This document shows positions 55,103 through 62,909 of a stretch of DNA of 64,000 nucleotides, in pieces. The notes under the pieces were generated by a model that worked only from the letters and a program-made list of their open reading frames with translations, was not told the origin of the DNA and did not search any database. The stretch comes from Lutibacter litoralis. Lineage in GTDB: Bacteria > Bacteroidota > Bacteroidia > Flavobacteriales > Flavobacteriaceae. The position numbers and the translations under genes are program-made. Position 1 is the stretch's first letter; every line of letters begins with the position of its first letter. Location: NCBI RefSeq assembly GCF_014646675.1, contig NZ_BMNS01000004.1, positions 344,953 to 408,952 of the forward strand. Reading direction: 5' to 3'.

Positions 55103-57691
55103 TTATGCTGAATTTCTACTAGCATTAATATTTCCAAACAAAGAACGTGTCACCATTTTTTCAAATGTTTTTATCAATTCCGGATCTGCATTCTCATCTT
55201 TCTGTAATTTTTGAATATTAATCAATGCAAATTGCTGAATAGTAATTAAAGGCAATACAATATCTTCACGAATATCAATAGATGCTTTACCAACCTTGTT
55301 ACTTTGCATTAACTTAGTATAGCCAGTTAATTTTAAAATTAAACGGTGTGTTGTTTCATATTCTTTAAAAATAATCTTCCAAAAATCACCAAACTCTTCA
55401 TCTTTTTCCATGTACTGTGTCAACCCAAAGAACGATTTTGAAAGTGACATCATACTATTCCCTATCAACGCTTTGAAAAAATCTGAGGTATTATATAAAT
55501 TAATTAATTTATCGAACTCACCAGCATCTTCATATTTCTTCAATGCTGTTCCAACACCATAAAAACCAGGTACATTTTGTTTTAATTGACTCCAAGAGCC
55601 CACAAAAGGAATAGCTCTTAAATCTGAAAAATTAAACTCATTTCCACTTGATCGTTTTGAAGGACGACTACCAATATTTGTTTTAGCATAATATTTAAGG
55701 GTACTCATACGCTCTAAATACGGTAAAAATTTTGGATGATTCTTAAAATCTGAATATGCTTGGTAACTTACCGTAGCCAAACTATCCATAATTTCAACAT
55801 CCTTTTTAGTCATAACATTATTAACATTACTAAACAACTCATTAGAAATACCAGCACTTAGTAATTGTTCAATATTATATTGAGCAGCATCTTGAGTTCC
55901 AAAATTAGAACTAATAGTTTGCCCTTGAATTGTTAGTTGAATTTCTTTATTTTCAATAGAAGGACCTAAAGATGCATAAAATTGATGTGTTTTACCACCA
56001 CCACGAGCAGGAGGACCACCACGTCCATCAAAAAATATAACCTTAATACCGTATGCTCTTGAAATTTTAGTTAGATTTTCTTTGGCCTTAAAAATTGCCC
56101 AGTTTGCCATTAAATAACCTCCGTCTTTTGTTCCGTCGGAAAAACCAAGCATTATAGTTTGTTTATGACCTCTTTGCGCTAAATGTGTCATATATGCTTT
56201 ATTTTCATATAGCTTACTCATAACACCTTCTGCGTTTTCTAAATCTGTAATGGTTTCAAAAAGAGGAATAATATCTACGGTAATATTGTGATTAAATCCA
56301 CATAAATTAAACATTGCAAATGTTTCCATTACATTTAAAGCTTTTTGATTATTGCTAATAATGTAACGGTTTGAGCCGCGTTCTCCATTACTTTCTTGAA
56401 TAGACTTTACTGCAACAATTGAACTTAATGTCTTAGTAACCATTTCATTATCAAAAATATCAATATCTATAGAACCTTTAACTTTTGAAAGAATTTCAAT
56501 TTGTTTAGCTTCAGACAGCTCTAAATAATTTTCAGGAAATTCAGTATTACCATGTTCTTGTAAGGTAGTTACTATTTCTGAAAAAACATTGTGATGCACA
56601 CGGCTATCTTGTCTAATATCTAATGTTGCGAAATGATAACCAAATAAATGAACTTTATTGATAAAATCGTTAATTTCATCTTCGTATAAAGATTGATGTT
56701 TTTCAATTATTATTGACCTAATTTCTTCTAATCTCGCAATAAAATCGGTTAAAGACAACATTGTATTTAAGTCCGGATTAACACTATTATCAAATAATAG
56801 AACTTCTAATTCGGTAATATAATCTTCAACACCATTAAATGTTAATCGCTTCTTTAAAATTCGAATATCTCTATAGTAATTTTTTAAAATAGTTTGCTTT
56901 AATCTCTTGGCAACATTTAAAGTAATTTCTGTAGTAACAAATGGATTCCCATCGCGATCTCCACCAGGCCAAAATCCTAAATCAATAATTTGGTTCGGTA
57001 TTTTTTTCCCGTCAAAAATATTATTTTGAATGTAATTATAAGTATCTGATATTGAGTGATAAAAAACATTTTCTAAATACCAAATTAAACTTACAGCTTC
57101 ATCATAAGGTGTAGGTTTTTCGTGTTTAAAAAATGGCGTTTTACCTAATTGGGCCAATAATTTATTTATTAAAAGTAAATCGTCTTTCTCAATTGCTTCT
57201 GCAAGATCGGTAATAATTCCTAAAACGGGACCTGGATAAAACTGGGTTGGATGCGCTGTTAAAACAATTCGAACTTTAAAGTCTTCTAAATACTTTTGTA
57301 AATCTTCTTTTTTATTTTCTTGAGCGGCTGTTTCCTTAGTATTTCGCATAGTTCCAACACCATCCATATTATTTACAATTGGAAAAGCGGCATCTTCAAT
57401 AGCATCAAATAAAACAACTTGACGCTCTATATATTGAATAAACCTAAAAAGTAGGTTTATTCTTTCTTCTTCAGAAGGGTTTTGCTGATATGTTTTAAAG
57501 AAATTTTCTACAATTTCTGTTGGATCTTGTTTGCTAGAAAAACCATTTTTGCATATTTCGTGAAACAATGGTAAAAGCACCCCTGTTTTTGTAATTGTAT
57601 CAAATGGAAGTGTCATAAATATACTGTTGTATATTTGGTATTTAGACAATACGTTTTCTTGAAACCTTGTTAATTTTGGTTGTTTATGCAT
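55103..57691 (-). CDS. ppc: Phosphoenolpyruvate carboxylase, divergent type
   Basis: An 862-residue PEPC, which fixes bicarbonate onto PEP to make oxaloacetate. Catalytic regions are recognisable but altered: IVLTAHPTQFYPG (His147), FWPGGDRDGNPFVT, MLGFSDGTKDGGYLMANW where most enzymes have YSDSNKDAG, FFDGRGGPPARGGGKTHQFY where most have GRGGTVGRGGGP, and FVGSWSQLKQNVPGFYGVG. The usual C-terminal NTG is replaced by NASRNSA. The key Arg and Gly of the mobile loop remain, so activity is likely. It lies in a two-gene unit with the dinB-like gene. Confidence 0.9.
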   Translation of the reverse strand: MHKQPKLTRFQENVLSKYQIYNSIFMTLPFDTITKTGVLLPLFHEICKNGFSSKQDPTEIVENFFKTYQQNPSEEERINLLFRFIQYIERQVVLFDAIEDAAFPIVNNMDGVGTMRNTKETAAQENKKEDLQKYLEDFKVRIVLTAHPTQFYPGPVLGIITDLAEAIEKDDLLLINKLLAQLGKTPFFKHEKPTPYDEAVSLIWYLENVFYHSISDTYNYIQNNIFDGKKIPNQIIDLGFWPGGDRDGNPFVTTEITLNVAKRLKQTILKNYYRDIRILKKRLTFNGVEDYITELEVLLFDNSVNPDLNTMLSLTDFIARLEEIRSIIIEKHQSLYEDEINDFINKVHLFGYHFATLDIRQDSRVHHNVFSEIVTTLQEHGNTEFPENYLELSEAKQIEILSKVKGSIDIDIFDNEMVTKTLSSIVAVKSIQESNGERGSNRYIISNNQKALNVMETFAMFNLCGFNHNITVDIIPLFETITDLENAEGVMSKLYENKAYMTHLAQRGHKQTIMLGFSDGTKDGGYLMANWAIFKAKENLTKISRAYGIKVIFFDGRGGPPARGGGKTHQFYASLGPSIENKEIQLTIQGQTISSNFGTQDAAQYNIEQLLSAGISNELFSNVNNVMTKKDVEIMDSLATVSYQAYSDFKNHPKFLPYLERMSTLKYYAKTNIGSRPSKRSSGNEFNFSDLRAIPFVGSWSQLKQNVPGFYGVGTALKKYEDAGEFDKLINLYNTSDFFKALIGNSMMSLSKSFFGLTQYMEKDEEFGDFWKIIFKEYETTHRLILKLTGYTKLMQSNKVGKASIDIREDIVLPLITIQQFALINIQKLQKDENADPELIKTFEKMVTRSLFGNINASRNSA

Positions 57692-57786
57692 TTTTTTAGT
57701 TATTTGTCCGAAAATTACGAAACGTTCATTAAAAATATGGTTTTTGAATCATAAATTTAACGAAATCGTTTTATTTGTGAGGGCTT

Positions 57787-58152
57787 TTATTTTTTAGGAA
57801 TATAAGGATAATAGAGCTTAGAAATATCAAAAAAACTCTTTTCTAAATTACGTTTGTTATAATAGTCTTTATAGGCTTCAAAAACAAAATAACTTGGTTT
57901 CGAAATATTTTTAAGTGGAATGGTAAAATAACCATCTTCAATTTTAACAACCTCTTGATAAAGAAATTTATAACGTTTTAACTTTAGCTTATTGTTAATT
58001 AAAAAAGTACTATTATTTTCGTTTAAAATATTTTTAACATAGATGCTTTTTGGTAAAAATTTATTATCCAAATCAACATTTTTTTCTTGTGAAAAACAAG
58101 TATTCCAGGAAATAAAAAACACAATTAGATAAAAATATTTAGCTGAAAACAT
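57787..58152 (-). CDS. Small secreted protein, unknown function
   Basis: A 121-residue protein with a signal peptide (YFYLIVFFISWNTCFSQ, cleaved near residue 22). The mature part is short, basic and rich in Tyr, Phe, Lys and Asn, with no motif I recognise. It lies between tilS and ppc on the same strand, about 60 and 95 bases away. Base composition matches its neighbours. Confidence 0.65.
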   Translation of the reverse strand: MFSAKYFYLIVFFISWNTCFSQEKNVDLDNKFLPKSIYVKNILNENNSTFLINNKLKLKRYKFLYQEVVKIEDGYFTIPLKNISKPSYFVFEAYKDYYNKRNLEKSFFDISKLYYPYIPKK

Positions 58153-58211
58153 AACATAAATGTTGAAAAATACCAGACTCTTAAAGTACTCAATTTACGT
58201 TTCAAAAACAA

Positions 58212-59561
58212 TTAAAACTTTACTTTTAACATTTTAGAAGTCGTTTTTGTAACTTTAAAACGTTCGTCTAAACGCCTACCAATTACCCAAATTATTGAAT
58301 TATCTGATGTACATAAAACCCACGTATTTTCTTTTTCTAATAATGACATTTTTTCATCTTTAAAAAATTTACTCAACTTCTTTTTACCTTTTAATCCTAT
58401 TGGAAAAAAATAATCACCTTTTTCATATTTTCTAATAATTAATGGAAATTGTAGCTTATTATAATTAATAGAAATAGTATTAGGTTTATCAAAAACTAAC
58501 TCTTCAAATACTTTGTTTTGATGATTTTTTGTGTCAAAAGGAATATCTATACTTTTAAATTTTAGTTTTATTGGAACTGTTATTTTTGAAGTATTTTCTG
58601 GAATTTGATAGGCAACAGTTTTTTTTGAATTTGAAATTTTAGATAAAATTAAAACATCTCTATCCTTAAGTAATCTGTGTGTTTCACTAAAAACTTGTTT
58701 CCCGCTTTGTGCTTCTAAAAGAGCTGTAACATCATTCCATTCTGTAAATTTATATGCTTTTAAAAGTTCATATAAATATACTTTTGGATTGCTTAAGCTT
58801 TTAAGTTTTTCAATATTAAAATGTATTTCTTTATTGTTTACAACTGTTATTTCTTCTCTAATTTTTTCTATGCTATCTTGAACAATTTGCTGACTTCCTT
58901 TTAAATTTTCTAGTGTATTGGTTAAAGTATCTAATAAATTTGGATTTAGTTCTTTTAAAAAAGGTACAACTTTATGACGTATTTTGTTTCGTACATATTT
59001 TATAGAAGAATTACTTTGATCTTCTCTCCATTGAATTTTATTTTTAGTAGCATATATTAAAATTTCACTTCTTGAGAAAGAAAGTAATGGTCTAACAATA
59101 GAACCATTTATTTCTGGTATACCTGTTAAACCATCCAAACCAGTTCCGCGAGTTAGGTTTATTAGTACAGTTTCAATAATATCGTCTTTATGATGTGCTG
59201 TAACAATATAATCCAATTCATTTTCTTGCATTATTTCTTGAAACCAGTTGTAACGTAACTCACGAGCAGCCATTTGTGTAGAGATTCCTTTCTCAATAGC
59301 AAAATTTTCAGTATAAAATTTTATTGTTGTACACGGAATCTTTAATTGCTTTGCTAATTCCGTTACAAAAATCTCGTCTTTAGCACTATCTTTTCCTCGT
59401 AACTGAAAATTGCAATGTGCCAAAAAAATTGAAAATTTTAGCGAATGCAATATATGAGTTAATACTACACTATCTATACCACCAGAGACTGCTATCAATA
59501 ATTTTTTACCATTTAAAAATGCTAAATTGTTATTGATATGTGCCTGTAAAACTGTTTTCAT
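58212..59561 (-). CDS. tilS: tRNA(Ile)-lysidine synthase
   Basis: A 449-residue TilS, which changes C34 of tRNA-Ile2 to lysidine with ATP and lysine so that it reads AUA. The PP-loop SGGIDS is at 26-31; HCNFQLRGKDSAKDE, VTAHHKDDIIETVLINLTRG, GIPEINGSIVRPLL and VRNKIRHKVVPFL complete the N-terminal domain. The C-terminal domain ends with KGKKKLSKFFKDEKMSLLEK. An AUA-rich, low-GC genome depends on it. It is followed upstream by pabB on the same strand after 24 bases. Confidence 0.95.
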   Translation of the reverse strand: MKTVLQAHINNNLAFLNGKKLLIAVSGGIDSVVLTHILHSLKFSIFLAHCNFQLRGKDSAKDEIFVTELAKQLKIPCTTIKFYTENFAIEKGISTQMAARELRYNWFQEIMQENELDYIVTAHHKDDIIETVLINLTRGTGLDGLTGIPEINGSIVRPLLSFSRSEILIYATKNKIQWREDQSNSSIKYVRNKIRHKVVPFLKELNPNLLDTLTNTLENLKGSQQIVQDSIEKIREEITVVNNKEIHFNIEKLKSLSNPKVYLYELLKAYKFTEWNDVTALLEAQSGKQVFSETHRLLKDRDVLILSKISNSKKTVAYQIPENTSKITVPIKLKFKSIDIPFDTKNHQNKVFEELVFDKPNTISINYNKLQFPLIIRKYEKGDYFFPIGLKGKKKLSKFFKDEKMSLLEKENTWVLCTSDNSIIWVIGRRLDERFKVTKTTSKMLKVKF

Positions 59562-59585
59562 TTAGTAAATATAATTAATTGGGAT

Positions 59586-60881
59586 TTAACTTAACAGTAC
59601 TTGTTTCATAGCTTGTGCTTTAAGCAAGCATTCTTCATACTCTTTTTCTGGAATTGATTGTGCTGTAATTGCACCTCCAACAGAATATGAAACATATTTT
59701 TTAAACTTATTATATAAAATACTTCGTATAATAACATTAAAATCAAAATCTCCATTTGGCGTAATATAGCCAACTGCACCAGAGTATAAGCCTCGTTTGG
59801 TTTCCTCTAATTCTTCAATAATTTTCATTGCTGAAATTTTAGGTGCACCTGTCATACTTCCCATTGGAAAGGTATCTTTAATAATATCAACAGGGTGAAT
59901 ATTAGCGTTAACTTTACACGAAATTGTTGAAATTAATTGATGTACTTGCTTAAAAGTATATACTTTACACAACTCATCTACTTTTACAGAACCTTTAACA
60001 GCTGATCTAGATAAGTCGTTTCTTACCAAATCTACTATCATTATATTTTCTGCACGTTCTTTTGGATTTGTTTCTAATTCAGCAATTAATTTTAAATCCT
60101 CTTTTGCTGAAGCTGCTCTTTTTGCAGTTCCTTTAATAGGTTGAGAAATTACTGTTGTTCCTTCTTTTTTTATATAACGTTCTGGTGAAGCAGATAACAA
60201 ATAATTATCTTCAAGTTTTAAAAAAGTGGCAAAAGGAGGTTTTGAAATTTTGTTTAAATGTTGATAAACTTCAACTGGATTAATAATTGAATTTTCACTA
60301 TAAAATTCCTGACAAAAATTTGCCTCATAAATATCACCTTGATGTATATGGTTTAGTACTGAATTTATTTTCCAAAAATATTCATCCTTATGAATCCTGA
60401 GTTTAATTTTAATTTGATTAGATGTTGGTTTCTGGCTATTTACTTTTGATTGATTAATTTTGTTTAAATCAGTTTTTATTTCAGAAGAAAATTTAGTTAG
60501 ATACTTTATCTCAACAGTATGATTTTTAATAAAAATTAACTTCTTAGGTTGAAAAAAATACAACTCAGGAAAATGCAATCCATCAAAATTATTAGATTGT
60601 AAGTTTTCTATATCATTTTTTAAATCATAACTTAAATACCCAAAAATATAATCTCTTACTTCAGTTTGATAATTTTTTAACTTCTGAAAAGCATTGTTAT
60701 AATCGGTTTTAATTTCAGAAACAGCGTCAACTGCCAAAACCGCATCAAAACTAGAATATTTTTGTTGATAGTTGTTACTATCTAACCAAATTGCAGTTTT
60801 GTATTGCTGTGCCCAAAACAATAATTGTGTTTTAAACTCATCAATATTCTCTATTTGAAACTTATAACTTGTTCTATTCAT
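59586..60881 (-). CDS. pabB: Aminodeoxychorismate synthase component I
   Basis: A 431-residue chorismate-binding enzyme. The PIKGT motif (Lys250 in SQPIKGTAKR) carries the lysine typical of PabB, where TrpE has Ala, so it makes aminodeoxychorismate for folate rather than anthranilate. Other marks are GDIYEANFCQEFY, ASPERYI, ERAENIMIVDLVRNDLSR, FPMGSMTGAPKISAMKIIEELE and SYSVGGAITAQS. No PabA glutaminase or PabC lyase gene is adjacent. A -7 element ends six bases before the ATG, suggesting a leaderless or nearly leaderless message. Confidence 0.9.
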   Translation of the reverse strand: MNRTSYKFQIENIDEFKTQLLFWAQQYKTAIWLDSNNYQQKYSSFDAVLAVDAVSEIKTDYNNAFQKLKNYQTEVRDYIFGYLSYDLKNDIENLQSNNFDGLHFPELYFFQPKKLIFIKNHTVEIKYLTKFSSEIKTDLNKINQSKVNSQKPTSNQIKIKLRIHKDEYFWKINSVLNHIHQGDIYEANFCQEFYSENSIINPVEVYQHLNKISKPPFATFLKLEDNYLLSASPERYIKKEGTTVISQPIKGTAKRAASAKEDLKLIAELETNPKERAENIMIVDLVRNDLSRSAVKGSVKVDELCKVYTFKQVHQLISTISCKVNANIHPVDIIKDTFPMGSMTGAPKISAMKIIEELEETKRGLYSGAVGYITPNGDFDFNVIIRSILYNKFKKYVSYSVGGAITAQSIPEKEYEECLLKAQAMKQVLLS

Positions 60882-60886
60882 TTCCG

Positions 60887-60894
60887 CAAAAGTA
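60887..60894 (-). promoter_or_regulatory. -7 promoter element immediately before pabB
   Basis: TACTTTTG on the minus strand fits TAnnTTTG exactly and ends 5 bases from the pabB ATG. A start point about 5-8 bases downstream would fall at the start codon itself. Confidence 0.5.
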
Positions 60895-60922
60895 AAAAAG
60901 TCATTTCAATAAAAAATGACTT
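60894..60922 (-). terminator. Terminator after lpdA, abutting the pabB promoter
   Basis: AAGTCATTT (60898-60906) and AAATGACTT (60914-60922) form a 9-base stem followed on the minus strand by a T run. It ends lpdA transcripts about 95 bases after the stop and touches the pabB -7 element. Confidence 0.7.
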
Positions 60923-61016
60923 CTTTGTATATGTTTTCCCTGAATGGGAATATTTAGTTAGTTTGTAAAAAAGCAGCTTAAATTTTTAAGTATGATTTTC
61001 ACTTTTAAACAACAAA

Positions 61017-62417
61017 CTAACTATGTATTGCTCTGTTATTTACAGCTAAACAGGCCTCTTTAAAAGCTTCTGTATATGTAGGATGTGCGTGCGATGAACG
61101 TGCAATATCTTCAGAAGAAGCTCTAAACTCCATTGCAATTACAGCTTCAGCAATCATATCTGCGGCTCTTGCTCCAATCATATGAACACCTAAAATTTCA
61201 TCTGTTTCAGCATCAGCTAGTACTTTTATTTGTCCATCAATATCCATACTTGCTCTTGCTCTACCTAAAGCGCGCATTGCAAACGATCCTGCTTTGTAGT
61301 TTACACCTGCTTGTTTTAATTGCTCTTCTGTTTTACCAACACAAGCAACCTCTGGCCAAGTATATACAACACCTGGAATTAGATTGTAATCAATATGTGG
61401 TTTTTGCCCAGCAATAATTTCAGCAACCATTGTACCTTCTTCTTCTGCTTTATGCGCTAACATAGCACCTTTTACAACATCTCCAATTGCATAAATATTA
61501 GAAACATTGGTTTGCAAATGTTCATTAGTTTCTATTTGACCACGTTCAGAAATTTTAATTCCTATGTTTTCTAAACCTAATCCTTTAGTATAAGGTTTTC
61601 TTCCTACAGAAATTAAGGTATAATCTCCTTTAAATTCCGTTGGAACACCTTTTTTATTATCAGCCGTAACAACAACTTCATCTCCATTATTAACAACTGA
61701 AGTTACTTTATGACTTGTAAAGAATTTAATTCCTTGTTTTTTTAATGATTTTTGCAATTCTTTTGAAAGCATTGCATCCATTCCTGGTGTAATTGTTGGC
61801 ATATATTCAATTACTGAAACTTGCGAACCCAATCTACTATAAACCGAACCTAATTCTAAGCCAATAACACCACCACCAATAACAATTAAATGTTTAGGAA
61901 TCTCATTTAAGCTTAATGCTTCTGTTGAAGTTATAACTCTTTTTTTATCAATTTCAATAAAAGGTAATGTTGATGGTTTTGAACCTGTAGCTATAATAGT
62001 TTTTGTAGCTTCAATTTCTTCAGAAGAACCATCTTCCTTGGTAATAATAATATGAGTAGCATCTTTAAAACTACCAACGCCTTGCAATAAGTCTATATTA
62101 TTTTTATCCATTAAATAATTAATCCCACCAGATGTTTGTGCCACTACTTCATTTTTACGCACAATCATTTGTTTAAAATTTATTGCTAAACCTTTTACAT
62201 CAATTCCGTGGGTTTTAAAATGCTTGGTGGCATCGTAATAATGATGCGAAGAATCTAACAATGCTTTAGAAGGAATACATCCTACATTTAAACAAGTACC
62301 GCCAAGTGTATTGTATTTTTCAATAATTACAGTTTTTAAGCCTAATTGCGCACATCTAATTGCAGCAACATACCCTCCAGGTCCTGAACCAATTACGGCT
62401 ACATCGTATGTATTCAT
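61017..62417 (-). CDS. lpdA: Dihydrolipoyl dehydrogenase (E3)
   Basis: A 466-residue flavoprotein that reoxidises dihydrolipoamide in pyruvate and 2-oxoglutarate dehydrogenase complexes. FAD site GSGPGGYVAAIRCAQLG, redox-active disulfide GGTCLNVGCIPSKALL, NAD site VIGGGVIGLELGSVYSRLG, second FAD contact NIYAIGDVVKGAMLAHKAEEEG and the His-Glu pair in HAHPTYTEAFKEA are all intact. It is not next to an E2 gene here; pdhB lies far upstream in the window. Confidence 0.97.
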   Translation of the reverse strand: MNTYDVAVIGSGPGGYVAAIRCAQLGLKTVIIEKYNTLGGTCLNVGCIPSKALLDSSHHYYDATKHFKTHGIDVKGLAINFKQMIVRKNEVVAQTSGGINYLMDKNNIDLLQGVGSFKDATHIIITKEDGSSEEIEATKTIIATGSKPSTLPFIEIDKKRVITSTEALSLNEIPKHLIVIGGGVIGLELGSVYSRLGSQVSVIEYMPTITPGMDAMLSKELQKSLKKQGIKFFTSHKVTSVVNNGDEVVVTADNKKGVPTEFKGDYTLISVGRKPYTKGLGLENIGIKISERGQIETNEHLQTNVSNIYAIGDVVKGAMLAHKAEEEGTMVAEIIAGQKPHIDYNLIPGVVYTWPEVACVGKTEEQLKQAGVNYKAGSFAMRALGRARASMDIDGQIKVLADAETDEILGVHMIGARAADMIAEAVIAMEFRASSEDIARSSHAHPTYTEAFKEACLAVNNRAIHS

Positions 62418-62441
62418 ATAAATATATTATTATTTTGGTTA

Positions 62442-62449
62442 CAAAAATA
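62442..62449 (-). promoter_or_regulatory. -7 promoter element for lpdA
   Basis: TATTTTTG on the minus strand fits TAnnTTTG and lies 25 bases before the lpdA ATG. The -33 is not clear. Confidence 0.4.
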
Positions 62450-62709
62450 TAATTTTAATTATTGAATTGCTGAAATAATAAAAACATTTGTAGTGATTTG
62501 TGTATTTATTACTTAAATCTATTGAAATTTGGCTTCAAGACACAATACAAGTAACTAAAATAGAAGTGTTTGCATATTTTAGATTGTCTCTTAAAAAAAA
62601 TACTGATTAATTATATGATATTTATCGCCATTTATTTAGAATTTACTTCCATTTATTAAGTTATTGTAAAATAGAACTTTAAAAATGCAATAATATTTAA
62701 AATCTGTAG

Positions 62710-62717
62710 TATATTTG
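62710..62717 (+). promoter_or_regulatory. -7 promoter element for the PKD-repeat gene
   Basis: TATATTTG fits TAnnTTTG. It would give a long leader of about 185 bases that includes the C-rich blocks and the hairpin at 62804-62827. No good -33 element is seen. Confidence 0.45.
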
Positions 62718-62909
62718 TCTTATATTTAGAGAAATGTCCCCCACAAGACTCGCAATTTTTTTTTAGCCCCACAAAATTATTTGAAATTACCCCCACTAAT
62801 TAATTATAATGATTTATTTCATTATAAGTTTTGAGAGACCCCATAATTTGATTATCCAATTTAGTAGAAATGCTATTACTAAGTTAATTTTTATTTAAAT
62901 AAAAAGATT

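Larger units (their letters stand above)
62418..62909. other. 492-base regulatory gap before the PKD-repeat gene
   Basis: Holds the lpdA -7 element, a -7 for the PKD gene (62710-62717), four spaced C-rich blocks (62738, 62767, 62790 and 62839) and a hairpin with 9-base arms TTATAATGA/TCATTATAA (62804-62812 and 62819-62827). I see no coding region or tRNA in it. Confidence 0.6.
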
